The notes: a model not told the origin generated them from the sequence alone. DNA of 64,000 nucleotides from Methylobacterium sp. PvR107 (GCF_017833295.1 NZ_JAFIBW010000001.1:2680001-2744000), one strand, 5' to 3'; counted from the first letter of the stretch, positions 1 to 9,104 are shown. Numbers and translations are program-made.

Positions 1-1
1 G

Positions 2-253
2 AAATCCTACGACACCCTGCGGGTCGAGCAGGAACTCTACGAGGCGATCGCTCGGGCCAAGACCCGCGCCGGGCGCCTGGAGAACCTGCGCCTCGTCGGC
101 GCCATCGCGGAGCGGCCGATCGATCAGCGCCAGGACGTGTTCCTGATCGGCGCCGACGTCGCCGATTTCGACGGCATCAGCGCGGTCGAGCATAAGGCGC
201 TCGACGAGATCGCGGCGGCGCTGCAGGTGGACAAGGCTGCATTGCTGCGCTGA
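2..253 (+). CDS. C-terminal fragment of a hypothetical protein (possibly TerB-like)
   Basis: An open frame runs from the window edge to a TGA at 251-253, giving about 83 residues of a protein whose start lies outside the window. It reads as a helical C-terminal part, with ENLRLVGAIAERPID followed by DVADFDGISAVEHKALDEIA. The acidic run followed by a predicted amphipathic helix recalls the end of TerB/DUF533-type helical domains, but this is only a resemblance. The function is not recognised. Codon use matches the neighbouring genes, so the frame is probably real. Confidence 0.55.
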   Translation, partial: KSYDTLRVEQELYEAIARAKTRAGRLENLRLVGAIAERPIDQRQDVFLIGADVADFDGISAVEHKALDEIAAALQVDKAALLR

Positions 254-332
254 TCCGCAGCGCAGGTCCAGGAATGTCATCCCGCTGTCGTGGCCGCCTG
301 CGATGGGCGCCCGGCCAGCTGGAGCGTTTCCA

Positions 333-1904
333 ATGTCCGCGAGTCGCCGTCAGATCCTGCTCTCCGGAGGCGCCGGCCTCATCGGGGTCGCCTCCGGCCT
401 CGCGCGCCCCGGTTTGAGCCGCGCGGCCGATCGGCCGATCCTGACCCACGGCCTGCAATCGGGCGATGTCGGGACCGATTCGGCGGTGGTCTGGGCGCGC
501 TCGGACCGGCCCGCCCGGGCGGTCATCGAGTGGGCGACCACCGAGAGCTTCTCGGACATCCGCGGCGGCGTCTTCGCCGACGCGCTCCCCGAGACCGACG
601 GCACCGTGAAGGTGGCGCTGACCGGACTGCCGGCGGGCCAGGACGTGTTCTACCGGGTCCGCCTTCAGGATATCGCCGCGCCGACGATCGTGGGCCAGGC
701 ACAGGTCGGGCGGTTCCGCACCGCGCCGGCGGACCGGCGCTCCGTGTCGTTCTGCTGGTCGGGCGACACGGCGGGCCAGGGCTGGGGCATCGACGAGGCC
801 CGCGGTGGCATGACGATCTATTCCGCCATCCTGAAGAACCGTCCGGACTTCTTCATCCATTCCGGCGACACGATCTACGCCGACGGGCCGATCCAATCCG
901 AGGTGAAGCTCCCCGACGGCAGCCTGTGGCGCAACCGCGTGACCGAGGAGGTCGCCAAGCCCGCCGAGACGCTCGCGGAGTTCCGGGGCCGGCACAAGTA
1001 CAACCTCACAGACCGGAACGTTCTGGCGATGAACGCCGCGGTGCCGATCTTGGCGCAGTGGGACGACCACGAGGTCACCAACAACTGGTGGCCGGGCGAG
1101 CCACTGACCCGGGCCGAGCACCTCAAAAAGAAATACGCCGATCCGAACGTGCTCGCCCTGCAGCTGCGGGCGGCCAAAGCGTTCCACGAATACATGCCGA
1201 TGCGGTTCGAGCCCTCGGAGCCCGGGCGGGTCTACCGCAGGATCGGCTACGGCCCGCTGGTCGACGTCTTCATGCTCGACATGCGCTCCTATCGGGGGCC
1301 AAACGGCGAGAACCGGCAGACCGAATACGGGCCCGAATCCTACTTCCTCGGACCGCAGCAGCTCGCGTGGCTGAAGCGGGCGCTGCTCGCGTCGCGCGCC
1401 ACCTGGAAGGTGATCGCCGCCGACATGCCGCTCGGCCTCGTGGTCACCTACGACACCGACCGCAATTTCGGCTCGGAGGCGGTGGCGCAGGGCGACGGGC
1501 CCCCGCTCGGGCGCGAGCTGGAGATCGCCGACCTCCTGCGCTTCATCAAGAGCGCCGGCATCCGCAACACGGTCTGGCTGACGGCCGACGTGCACTACAC
1601 GGCCGCCCATTACTACGACCCCAACAAGGCGCAGGTCCAGGATTTCGACCCGTTCTGGGAATTCGTCTCCGGGCCGCTGCACGCCGGGACCTTCGGGCCG
1701 AATGCCCTCGACAACACGTTCGGGCCGCAGCTGCGCTTCGTGAAGGCGCCCGAGAAGGGCCAGGTGAACCTGTCGCCGGCCGCCGGCTACCAGTTCTTCG
1801 GCCATGTGGCGGTCGACGGCGCCACCGAGCAGATGACCGTGACCCTCAAGGACGCGGCCGACACCGACCTCTGGCACGTTACGCTCGATCCGGCGAGGGC
1901 GTGA
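333..1904 (+). CDS. phoD: PhoD-family alkaline phosphatase (secreted metallophosphoesterase)
   Basis: This is a 523-residue PhoD-type phosphodiesterase/phosphatase, expected to release phosphate from organic esters outside the cytoplasm. The N-terminus MSASRRQILLSGGAG carries a twin-arginine and a hydrophobic stretch, which fits Tat export in folded form. A PhoD N-terminal beta domain is followed by the metal-binding catalytic domain with HSGDTIYADGPI, AQWDDHEVTNNWW, MLDMRSYRG and LTADVHYTAAHYYD. The ATG at 333 is chosen over the in-frame ATG at 303 because it places the RR motif at the very N-terminus. It stands alone; no pho regulator is adjacent. Substrate is not visible from sequence. Confidence 0.9.
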   Translation: MSASRRQILLSGGAGLIGVASGLARPGLSRAADRPILTHGLQSGDVGTDSAVVWARSDRPARAVIEWATTESFSDIRGGVFADALPETDGTVKVALTGLPAGQDVFYRVRLQDIAAPTIVGQAQVGRFRTAPADRRSVSFCWSGDTAGQGWGIDEARGGMTIYSAILKNRPDFFIHSGDTIYADGPIQSEVKLPDGSLWRNRVTEEVAKPAETLAEFRGRHKYNLTDRNVLAMNAAVPILAQWDDHEVTNNWWPGEPLTRAEHLKKKYADPNVLALQLRAAKAFHEYMPMRFEPSEPGRVYRRIGYGPLVDVFMLDMRSYRGPNGENRQTEYGPESYFLGPQQLAWLKRALLASRATWKVIAADMPLGLVVTYDTDRNFGSEAVAQGDGPPLGRELEIADLLRFIKSAGIRNTVWLTADVHYTAAHYYDPNKAQVQDFDPFWEFVSGPLHAGTFGPNALDNTFGPQLRFVKAPEKGQVNLSPAAGYQFFGHVAVDGATEQMTVTLKDAADTDLWHVTLDPARA

Positions 1905-1917
1905 GGCGGGGGCATGT

Positions 1918-2040
1918 GCACGTCATCCCGGGGCCGCGCAGTGCAGCCGGGGATCCAGAGACGCCGCGGTGCCCAGGACGGCGCTTACGGTGCTCGTGGA
2001 TTCCGGGCTCCCCCTACGGAGCCCGGGAGAGACGGCCCTC
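1918..2040. repeat. REP-like intergenic repeat, family A copy 1
   Basis: The stretch begins CGTCATCCCGGGGCCGCGCA and contains ATTCCGGGCTCCCCCTACGG near its end, so that CCCGGG-type arms face each other. A related element lies at 36463-36582 with the same opening and the same TTCCGGGCTC core. It sits between the PhoD gene and the convergent CBS-domain gene, the usual place for such elements. Confidence 0.65.
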
Positions 2041-2070
2041 GCGCAGGCGGAACCGTGCAAGCCCAGCCCC

Positions 2071-2502
2071 CTACGCCATCGTGATGTAGTCGCGCAGGGC
2101 CTGGTGCTCGGCCTCGACGGTGGCGATCTTGCGCGCGACCACGTCGCCGATCGAGACGAGCCCGATCAGGCGGCCGTCCTCGCAGACCGGCACGTGGCGG
2201 AAGCGGCCGTCGGTCATCAGCGCCATGACCTCCTCGATCGTCGTGCTCTTGCCGCAGGTCGTGACCGCGCTTGTCATGTGGGCCGAGACCGGCGCGTCGA
2301 AGGCCGAGCCGCCGTGCCCGGCCAGCGCCCGCATGATGTCGCGTTCGGAGATGATGCCGGCCACCGACCCGTCGGCCTGGGCGACCACCAGGGCGCCGAT
2401 CCGCTTGTCGGCCAGGATCTGGATCACCTCCTCGAGGCTCTTGTCGGGGCTCACGGTGGCGACGGAGCTGCCCTTCTCGGCGAGGATGCGTGCGACATTC
2501 AT
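2071..2502 (-). CDS. CBS domain-containing protein
   Basis: A 143-residue cytoplasmic protein made almost wholly of two tandem CBS motifs. The first ends in GSVAGIISERDIMRALA and the second in DGRLIGLVSIGDVVARKI. Pairs of CBS motifs form a Bateman module that binds adenine nucleotides and usually acts as a regulatory or energy-sensing unit. Stand-alone forms such as this are common in Rhizobiales, and their partner is generally unknown. The ATG at 2502 starts exactly at the first CBS helix. It is convergent with the PhoD gene and not in an obvious operon. Confidence 0.9.
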   Translation of the reverse strand: MNVARILAEKGSSVATVSPDKSLEEVIQILADKRIGALVVAQADGSVAGIISERDIMRALAGHGGSAFDAPVSAHMTSAVTTCGKSTTIEEVMALMTDGRFRHVPVCEDGRLIGLVSIGDVVARKIATVEAEHQALRDYITMA

Positions 2503-2633
2503 GACTCTCTCCCTTGTGACGCGTCCGGTGCGCCGTCAGCCCGCGGCGCCCGAGTTGCGCTGTCGTCCGGGTAGTCCCCGGCTCTTTCACATTGTGGCGA
2601 GTGTGTGACTGATCCGGCCGGTTGGCAAGGTGC

Positions 2634-3455
2634 TCAGTGCCGGCCCGGCGCTCGCGGGTCGACGAGGGGGAAGAGGAGGAAGCCTGCAACGAAGCCGCCC
2701 AGATGCGCGTCCCAGGCGATCGCCGCACTCTCGCCGACGAGCGGCATGCTGACGAGTCCGAAGAGCAGGTTGGTCAGAAGCCAGATCACAAGGAACGAGA
2801 CCGCCGTCCGGTTGCGCAGCAGCTCCGGGATCGTCTCGGCGGGCCGGTGCGGCGGCATCTGCCAGGACGGGCCTCCGTAGCCGGAGACCGGCGGCTGGAA
2901 CACGAAGCGGGCCGCCGCGGCCATCAGCGCCGAGATCCCCGCCGAGGCGCCGACCAGCGGCCCCGCGCTCAAGGGATCGATCAGCAGGTGGAGCAGGCCG
3001 CCGGCCGCCGCGCCGGCCAGCGCGAGCACGCCCCAGCGCAGGGCCCCACAGCGCCGCGCCACCGGCGAGCCGAAGGCAGCGAGCCAGACGCAGTTGAAGA
3101 TCACGTGCATCCACGAGCCGTGCAGCAGCGCGTAGGTGACCAGCGTCCAGGGCTGGAGCGCGTGCTCCCCCACGATGTAGCGGGCGAAGGCCTCGCGGGC
3201 GGCCTCCAGGCTGGGATCGGCGGTATCGGCGGCGGCGCGGATCACCTCGGACGCGCGTCCGGGATCGAACCACACGGTCCAGCGCGCCGGCACCAGCGCG
3301 AGGTCGAGGACGAGGCGGATGTCCCAGGTATCCGGCAGCAGGAACTCGCGCACCGCCTGGATCGCCAGCAGCAGCCCGATCGCGAGTGTCACCACCCCCG
3401 GCATGTTGAACACGGGCACGCGGCTCTGCCGCGGGAAATCGGGGGAGGCGTCCAT
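2634..3455 (-). CDS. Rhomboid family intramembrane serine protease
   Basis: A 273-residue multi-spanning membrane protein of the rhomboid family, which cleaves transmembrane substrates within the bilayer. The catalytic serine is Ser171 in GASAGISALMAA and the partner histidine is His251 in AWDAHLGGFVAGF. The conserved loop and second helix are seen in LLHGSWMHVIFNCVWLA. About 60 residues between the first helix and the core form a periplasmic insertion. The ATG at 3455 is preferred over an in-frame start at 3551, because the extra 32 residues are basic and not typical. Substrate unknown; no operon partner. Confidence 0.88.
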   Translation of the reverse strand: MDASPDFPRQSRVPVFNMPGVVTLAIGLLLAIQAVREFLLPDTWDIRLVLDLALVPARWTVWFDPGRASEVIRAAADTADPSLEAAREAFARYIVGEHALQPWTLVTYALLHGSWMHVIFNCVWLAAFGSPVARRCGALRWGVLALAGAAAGGLLHLLIDPLSAGPLVGASAGISALMAAAARFVFQPPVSGYGGPSWQMPPHRPAETIPELLRNRTAVSFLVIWLLTNLLFGLVSMPLVGESAAIAWDAHLGGFVAGFLLFPLVDPRAPGRH

Positions 3456-3808
3456 CGCGGCACCATGTCGGGGCTGTGGCCGGCAGGGCAAGTCCCGGCG
3501 ACGTATTGAATCGGCCGGATGAGAATGGTGCCGATGGACTTGTCGGCCCATATCGGGCGGCGCTGGCCAAGCTGGTTGTAAAGTGCGGTGGCTTCGCGCA
3601 GGTCTCTCGCCGGACGCGTCGCTGATTCGATCCGCAATGCCTCAGGCGCCGGCCCTGAGCCCGATGCAGCACCGCAGACGCGTCTCAGCCCGGGCGGCAC
3701 GGCCCATGCGCCCTGCCGCCGCGAGCGCCCGGATCGACCGGCCACAGCCTCGCGGATGTGCCAGAATGATCCAGGGATCGAACACAGGCGTTTAGAGTCG
3801 GGACACCG

Positions 3809-4408
3809 ATGAAGCATCCCACCAGCCGTATGCTCCACGCCTACTGGGAGCGCCTGCGCGGAGAGCGCGCCGCGCCGGAGCGCGCCGAGATCGAGCCGGG
3901 CGAGATCCGCCACCTCCTCGCCGACAGCCTGATCCTGGAACTCGATATGGCCGCCCGCTCGGCCACGATCCGGCTCGCCGGCACGCGGGTCTGCGCCTTG
4001 TACGGGCGGGAACTGAAGGGCCAGGCTTTCGCCCAACTCTGGGGCTCGCAGGCTCCGGATCCCTGGCGGATCGTCGAGATCGTCGCCAGCGACACGCTCG
4101 GCGTGGTGGCTGGCCTGCGCGGCACCAACGCGGCCGGAGAGGCGGCGGACCTCGAACTCCTGCTCCTGCCGCTGCGCCACCGCGGTCGCACGCAGGTGCG
4201 CGCGCTCGGCGCGCTGAGCCTTGACGGCACGCCGCACTGGATCGGCCTGCGACCGCTGATGCAGGCGGAAACGACCTCCCTGCGCATCCTACCGAGCCGC
4301 CGGCCCGAGGCCGGGATGCCCGCGCGGCCGGCCGTCCGGACCGCGACCAGCTATCCTGGCCCCGTACGCCGCGGACACCTCCTCGTGCATGCCGGCGGTC
4401 GAGCCTGA
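3809..4408 (+). CDS. PAS domain-containing protein (PAS_5 family)
   Basis: A 199-residue soluble protein of the alphaproteobacterial PAS_5 type. The N-terminus MLHAYWERLRGERAAPERA and the following EIRHLLADSLILELD are characteristic; the core reads RLAGTRVCALYGRELKG. These proteins carry a single PAS fold without an attached kinase or cyclase and are presumed small-ligand or redox sensors, but no output is established. The last 45 residues are low-complexity and basic. It may share a regulatory theme with the PilZ protein that follows, although a 200-base gap separates them. Confidence 0.8.
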   Translation: MKHPTSRMLHAYWERLRGERAAPERAEIEPGEIRHLLADSLILELDMAARSATIRLAGTRVCALYGRELKGQAFAQLWGSQAPDPWRIVEIVASDTLGVVAGLRGTNAAGEAADLELLLLPLRHRGRTQVRALGALSLDGTPHWIGLRPLMQAETTSLRILPSRRPEAGMPARPAVRTATSYPGPVRRGHLLVHAGGRA

Positions 4409-4606
4409 AAACCGCCTTGACCCCGGGACGAATTGGATCTCAGAGGTCAGCTACCTGACGTTGGCCACGTCGTTCCGCTGGCGGGTCCGCCTACTCCCCC
4501 TCGGCAACAGGTCGTTCGACGGCCGGTGAACCTGCGGACAATGGTTTCGTAACAGTCTGTGCCTAGTCTGCAGCGACGATTACGACGGCGCAGGACCAAT
4601 CTCAGG

Positions 4607-5245
4607 ATGATCGCGGTCGACGCCTTTGCTGGAACCAGGCTACGCGACGTGCTCCGGCCGGCGCGCGGCGCCGCCGACCAGCGTCGTCACCAACGCGTCC
4701 GGATCGCCGTGCTGGGCCGCTACATGCTGGCCGACCGTCGGGAATATCCCTGCCAGACCGTGGACATGTCGCCGGGCGGCGTGCGGCTGACCTGCGCGGT
4801 GCAGGGCGAGGTCGGCGAGCGCGTGGTGCTCTACCTGGAACATATCGGCCGGATCGAGGGCATCATCGCTCGACACTGCGCGGATGGCTTCGCAGTCCAG
4901 CTCAACGCCACGCCCCGCAAGCGCGACAAGCTCGCCTCCCAGCTGACGTGGCTGGCGAACCGGGAGATGCTGGGGCTGCCGGAGGGGCGCTCCCACGAGC
5001 GTCTCGTACCGACGCAGCCGGTGGTGATCCTGCGGATCGACGGCGACCATGAGGTCCAGGCCCGGCTCATCGACATCTCGATGTCGGGCGTCGCGATCAC
5101 CTGCCCGCTGACCCCACCTCTGGGCACGCCCGTGACGGTGGGCAGCACCCCCGGGCGGCTGGTGCGCTATTTCGAAGGCGGATTCGGCGTGCAGTTCCTG
5201 CTGCCGCTCTCCCCCGACCGCTTCCATGCCGGGATGACGCTGTAG
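4607..5245 (+). CDS. Tandem PilZ-domain protein
   Basis: A 212-residue protein with two PilZ-like domains. The first has RRHQRVRIAVLGRYML (the basic c-di-GMP-binding motif) and VDMSPGGVRLTC (the DxSxxG motif). The second has LIDISMSGVAITC, but its upstream arginine pair is poorly conserved. The first domain looks competent to bind cyclic di-GMP and the second may be structural. The start is uncertain: an in-frame GTG at 4559 adds 16 basic residues, while the ATG at 4607 follows a short purine-rich stretch and is preferred. Target process (motility or polysaccharide) is not visible from the neighbours. Confidence 0.82.
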   Translation: MIAVDAFAGTRLRDVLRPARGAADQRRHQRVRIAVLGRYMLADRREYPCQTVDMSPGGVRLTCAVQGEVGERVVLYLEHIGRIEGIIARHCADGFAVQLNATPRKRDKLASQLTWLANREMLGLPEGRSHERLVPTQPVVILRIDGDHEVQARLIDISMSGVAITCPLTPPLGTPVTVGSTPGRLVRYFEGGFGVQFLLPLSPDRFHAGMTL

Positions 5246-5345
5246 AGCATCTTTCGCCGAGGTGTTCACCGGTTCGGCGAAATAAAATGCAGTATTATCA
5301 ATAAGCTAGAGCATTTTTGCCGACTCTCGAACCGCCGAAAATGCT
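5244..5345. repeat. AGAGCAT-type hairpin repeat
   Basis: Two nested inverted repeats follow the PilZ stop. The first pairs GCATCTTTCGCCGA with TCGGCGAAATAAAATGC (about 5248-5290); the second pairs AGAGCATTTTTG near 5309 with AAAATGCTC near 5338. The stem-loops lie between convergent genes and could serve as bidirectional terminators. TAGAGCATTTT motifs are a recurrent intergenic element in this group of bacteria. Confidence 0.55.
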
Positions 5346-5368
5346 CGAGGGGCGTTCCTCCGATCCAC

Positions 5369-5950
5369 TCAGATCTTCTTGGCGAGTTGCGCGGCCGTGT
5401 CCGCCGCCGGTCGCGACAGGTCCAGGGCGCCGAGGAAGCGGTTCTGCCCGTCCATCACATAGACGATGGCGGTGTGCTCCATCGTGTAGTCGCCGTCCTT
5501 GCCGGGCACCTTGCGGGCATAGGCGCGATAGGCCTTCTCGGTCGCGGCGACCTGCTCGGCGCTGCCGGTGAGCCCGGTGATCCGCGGGTCGAAGCTCGAC
5601 AGATAGGTCTTCAGGCTCGCCGGGTCGTCGCGCTCGGGATCGACCGTGATGAAGGCGACGCGCATCTGCTCGGCCTTCGGTCCCAGGGCGGCGAGCACAT
5701 CCGAGACCTGCTGCAGGGTCGTCGGGCACACGTCCGGGCAATGGGTGAAGCCGAAGAACACGAGGTGGGTCGCGCCGGTGAAGTCGCGCTCGGTGACCGT
5801 GCGCCCGTCCTGGTCGATCAGCGTGAACGGGCCGCCGACGCCGGGCACACCCACCGGCGCCCGGTCGGGCATGAACGCGAACACCGCCGCCCCGGTGATG
5901 CCGACGAGGCCGAGACAGAAAGCGAGAAGCGGGATGAGGGCGCGGCGCAT
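5369..5950 (-). CDS. SCO1/SenC family copper chaperone
   Basis: A 193-residue membrane-anchored thioredoxin-fold protein. One N-terminal transmembrane helix (RRALIPLLAFCLGLVGITGA) is followed by the periplasmic domain with the copper-binding CPDVC motif and the distal histidine in DYTMEHTAIVYVMDG. SCO proteins deliver copper to the CuA site of cytochrome c oxidase or act in thiol redox homeostasis. No cox genes are adjacent, so the exact client is open. The ATG at 5950 puts the anchor at the N-terminus; the longer frame to 6001 has no support. Confidence 0.9.
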   Translation of the reverse strand: MRRALIPLLAFCLGLVGITGAAVFAFMPDRAPVGVPGVGGPFTLIDQDGRTVTERDFTGATHLVFFGFTHCPDVCPTTLQQVSDVLAALGPKAEQMRVAFITVDPERDDPASLKTYLSSFDPRITGLTGSAEQVAATEKAYRAYARKVPGKDGDYTMEHTAIVYVMDGQNRFLGALDLSRPAADTAAQLAKKI

Positions 5951-6063
5951 GTGACGGTTCCGACCTCCGTGCGGCGGTTGGCACAGCACGGAACGGCGCA
6001 CGGACGCAAGCCGGCGCGGCGCCGCCGGCCCTCAGACGTGGCTGGCGCGGCTGGCGCGGCCCG

Positions 6064-6561
6064 TCAGGGCTTCGTCGCCGGCTCACCCGCGGGACCGGCC
6101 GGGGCGGCGCCCTTCGGCGGCTCCTTGCCCAGATAGACGTATTCCGGGGCGGCGCGCAGCTGATCCTTGGTCGTGTCGATGCGCGCCTGGAGCGTCTTGT
6201 CGTCGGTCCGGTTGAGCTTGAGCACGGAGGGATCGACCGCGACATATTTCGAGCCGATCCCCAGGAAGCCGCCGACGCCGACGATCCAGGCTTTCACTGC
6301 CCCCTTCTGATCGAGGACGAAATCGGCGATCTGCCCGATCGTCTCGTTGGCGCCGTTGACGACGCTCGAGCCGATCAGCTTGCTGGCGACCATGTCGTCG
6401 GGTGTCTGGGCCACGAAGGTCGGGCGCAGGTTGTCGGCCATGGTGGCGGGCTGGCCGGGCACCGGCGTCGCGGCGCTGCCGCTGTCCGGGCCGGCATTCT
6501 GCGCTGAGGCTGTGGCGAGCCCTGCCAGCAGCAGGGCCGAGGCGAGGAGCGGGGTGCGCAT
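6064..6561 (-). CDS. Exported PRC-barrel domain protein
   Basis: A 165-residue protein with a clear signal peptide (MRTPLLASALLLAGLATASA) and a central PRC-barrel domain, DDMVASKLIGSSVVNG to YVAVDPSVLKL. PRC-barrels are small beta-barrels found in RimM, photosynthetic reaction centres and many exported Rhizobiales proteins of unknown role. The C-terminal tail is rich in Pro, Ala and Gly. The ATG at 6561 is chosen because it creates the signal peptide; the longer frame adds 35 Arg-rich residues. Confidence 0.82.
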   Translation of the reverse strand: MRTPLLASALLLAGLATASAQNAGPDSGSAATPVPGQPATMADNLRPTFVAQTPDDMVASKLIGSSVVNGANETIGQIADFVLDQKGAVKAWIVGVGGFLGIGSKYVAVDPSVLKLNRTDDKTLQARIDTTKDQLRAAPEYVYLGKEPPKGAAPAGPAGEPATKP

Positions 6562-6740
6562 CGGATCAGGTCTTTCGGACGTCGGGCCGCGAACGGGGTG
6601 GCGCCGCCTTAAGGTTCTGGCGGCCCTTAAGTTCCCCCGTCCTCGGCGGGTCCGCGGGACCGGCACGGCGCTTTGCCGGCTGCGCGACGCCGCCGCGGGT
6701 CTTTGACGGCACGGCTCCGGCCGCCCACAAGGCGGGCGCC

Positions 6741-7211
6741 ATGCTCCGCCTCGCCCTCTACCAGCCCGACATCCCCCAGAACACCGGCACGATGCTGCGC
6801 ATGGCCGCCTGCCTCGGGCTCGCCGTGGAGATCGTGGAGCCGGCCGGCTTCGACGTCACGGACCGGCACCTGCGCCGCTCCGGTCTCGACTACCTCGACC
6901 ATGTGGCGATCACCCGGCACCGCTCGTTCGCGGCCTTTGAGGCGTGGCGGTCCGAGGCCGGGCTGCGGCTCGTGCTCGCCACCACGGCGGGCGCGCGACC
7001 CTATACGGATTTCGCCTTCCGCCCCGGCGATTGCCTGATGGTCGGGCGGGAATCCGCCGGCGTGCCGGACGCGGTGCACGCCGCGGCCGACGCCCGGGTG
7101 GTGGTGCCGATCCGGCCGGGTCTGCGCTCGCTGAACGTCGCGGTGGCGGCCGCGATGATCGCCGGCGAGGCGCTGCGGCAGGGGGCTGGACCGCCGGCGG
7201 CGGCCATCTAG
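6741..7211 (+). CDS. trmL: tRNA (cytidine(34)-2'-O)-methyltransferase
   Basis: A 156-residue SPOUT-fold methyltransferase that 2'-O-methylates the wobble base of tRNA-Leu using S-adenosylmethionine. The family opening LALYQPDIPQNTGTMLRMAA contains the conserved N and G; the knot region has DCLMVGRESAGVPDAVHAAAD and IPIRPGLRSLNVAVA-like sequence with the conserved serine and asparagine. Length matches the short TrmL/YibK group rather than longer TrmH proteins. The ATG at 6741 begins exactly at the first beta-strand. It is transcribed toward selO but separated from it by about 190 bases. Confidence 0.93.
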   Translation: MLRLALYQPDIPQNTGTMLRMAACLGLAVEIVEPAGFDVTDRHLRRSGLDYLDHVAITRHRSFAAFEAWRSEAGLRLVLATTAGARPYTDFAFRPGDCLMVGRESAGVPDAVHAAADARVVVPIRPGLRSLNVAVAAAMIAGEALRQGAGPPAAAI

Positions 7212-7400
7212 AACCGAAGCCTCCCAATCGGTCGCCATCCTTGCGCGTGCAGCGCGGCAACCCGGTAGCGCCACGCTGACGGATGTCCCGCTGCGCTGGA
7301 GGGCTTGGCCCCGCTTGCAGAGGCAGGATCGGCAACGGATCCCGTTCCGCCGGCTTTGTAGGAGGAGATCTACCTTCCGACCGGAGAGACAAGCCGCCGC

Positions 7401-8828
7401 ATGGACGACACCACCTTCAAGCCCTCGCGACGCCACGCCGATCTCGGGCCCGCCTTCTTCGATCGCGTCACCCCCGCCCGGTTCCCGGAGACGATCCTGC
7501 GCTATCGCAACCAGGCCTGGGCGGATCGGGTCGGCCTCGGCGGCCTCTCGGAAGCCGAGTGGATCGCCCATTTCGGCCGGTTCGAGCCCCTGCCCGGCAG
7601 CTTCGAGACCCCGCTGGCCCTACGCTACCACGGCCACCAGTTCCGCGCGTACAACCCGGACCTCGGCGACGGCCGCGGCTTTCTCTTCGCGCAGGTCCAT
7701 GACCGTGCGGACGGGCGGCTCCTCGACCTCGGCACCAAGGGCAGCGGGACGACGCCCTGGTCGCGCGGCGCCGACGGCCGGCTCACGCTGAAGGGCGGCG
7801 TGCGCGAGGTTCTGGCGACCGCGCTTCTGGAGGCGCTGGGCGTCTATACCTCGAAGAGCTTCAGCCTGATCGAGACCGGCGAGGACCTCGTGCGCGGCGA
7901 CGAGCCCTCGCCGGCGCGGTCCTCCGTGCTGGTCCGTCTGTCCCACGGGCATATCCGCATCGGCAGCTTCCAGCGTTTCCTGGCCTCGGGCGAACCCGAC
8001 AACATCGCCCGGCTCCTCGACCACACGATCGAGACCCACCGGCCGGAGCTCTGGCGCGACAGCTTGGAGGACAGGGGCGTTGCCTTCCTGGAGGACGTGG
8101 TCGTCCGGGTCGCCCGGCTGGGGGCGCAATGGGCGGCGGCGGGCTTCGTCCACGGGGTGCTGAACACCGACAACATCAATGTCACCGGCGAGAGCTTCGA
8201 TTACGGGCCCTGGCGCTTCCTGCCGCATTTCGACTCGGACTTCACCGCGGCCTATTTCGACGAGACCGGGCTCTACAGCTTTGGCCGCCAGCCGGAGGCG
8301 CTGTTCTGGAACCTCGCCCGGCTCGCCGACTGCCTGATGGTGCTGGCGCCGCAGGCGCGGCTGGAAGCCGCCCTCTCGGGCTTCGGACCGGCCCTGCAGG
8401 AGGCGTTCGCGATCGGCCTGTTCCGCCGGCTCGGGCTCGCCGAGGCGCCGCGGCCCGAGACCGACCGGCTGGTGGCGGCCGTCTGGCGGTTCCTGGCCGA
8501 GAGCCGGGCACCGTTCGAGCGGTTCTTCTTCGACTGGTACGGCGGCGTAGCGAGCGCCGCGCGGGCCGAGGCCGGGCCGGCCGCGGTCTACTATCGGTCC
8601 GAGGCCTTCGCGCCGGTGCGGGCCGCGCTGGAGCCGCTCGCGCCGGTGGCCGGTGCGCGGCTCGACCATCCCTATTTCGCGGCGGCGCCCTGCACCCTGC
8701 TGATCGACGAGGTCGAAGCCGTGTGGGCGCCGATCGCCGCGGCGGATGACTGGTCCCTGTTCGAGGCCAAGCTCGCCGCGGTGGCCAGGATGGCCGAGGC
8801 CTGTGGCACGGCGCCAGCCTCGGCCTGA
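7401..8828 (+). CDS. selO: Protein adenylyltransferase SelO (YdiU/UPF0061)
   Basis: A 475-residue pseudokinase-fold enzyme that transfers AMP from ATP to Ser, Thr or Tyr residues of proteins and is linked to oxidative-stress responses. Recognisable blocks are LALRYHGHQFRAYNPDLGDG, TKGSGTTPWSRGADGRLTLK, the HGVLNTDNINVTGESFDYGP catalytic loop and DFTAAYFDETGLYSFGRQP. It lacks the C-terminal selenocysteine of mitochondrial SelO, ending in Ala-Cys-Gly-Thr, as most bacterial forms do. A purine-rich AGGAGGAG segment lies about 50 bases upstream of the ATG and a closer GGAGAG about 12 bases upstream. Confidence 0.93.
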   Translation: MDDTTFKPSRRHADLGPAFFDRVTPARFPETILRYRNQAWADRVGLGGLSEAEWIAHFGRFEPLPGSFETPLALRYHGHQFRAYNPDLGDGRGFLFAQVHDRADGRLLDLGTKGSGTTPWSRGADGRLTLKGGVREVLATALLEALGVYTSKSFSLIETGEDLVRGDEPSPARSSVLVRLSHGHIRIGSFQRFLASGEPDNIARLLDHTIETHRPELWRDSLEDRGVAFLEDVVVRVARLGAQWAAAGFVHGVLNTDNINVTGESFDYGPWRFLPHFDSDFTAAYFDETGLYSFGRQPEALFWNLARLADCLMVLAPQARLEAALSGFGPALQEAFAIGLFRRLGLAEAPRPETDRLVAAVWRFLAESRAPFERFFFDWYGGVASAARAEAGPAAVYYRSEAFAPVRAALEPLAPVAGARLDHPYFAAAPCTLLIDEVEAVWAPIAAADDWSLFEAKLAAVARMAEACGTAPASA

Positions 8829-9013
8829 GCCGCCTCTTCGGCCAGCCGCTGCCGCTCCTCGGCATAGCCCCCCGCGATGGCGAGATCGACCAGCCGGCGC
8901 GTCAGCCGGAAGGCCAGCCAGAACAGGGCGAGGCAGAGAAGGGTCGCGGCGGCGGCCTTGAGCGGGTCCAACGGGTTCTCCGGTGATCTCTCCTCGGTCG
9001 GGACCGCCGTCAT
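8672..9013 (-). CDS. Hypothetical small membrane protein, overlaps selO
   Basis: A 113-residue frame whose first 65 residues look genuine: a polar N-terminus MTAVPTEERSPENPLDPLK, a transmembrane helix (ATLLCLALFWLAFRL) and an acidic amphipathic segment (EERQRLAEEAAQAEAG). The C-terminal 50 residues lie antisense to the end of selO (overlap of 157 bases), which makes the true 3' end doubtful. No family recognised. It could be real with a long convergent overlap, or a gene whose original stop was lost. Confidence 0.42.
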   Translation of the reverse strand: MTAVPTEERSPENPLDPLKAAAATLLCLALFWLAFRLTRRLVDLAIAGGYAEERQRLAEEAAQAEAGAVPQASAILATAASLASNRDQSSAAAIGAHTASTSSISRVQGAAAK

Positions 9014-9104
9014 AGAGCCCTGACCGGCTGCGGGGCAATTGGACTTCCGCTCAGGACCGGCCTGTCTCCGAGAGGGGTCCAAGCCCGAGAGCGGCCGCGC
9101 GCAC

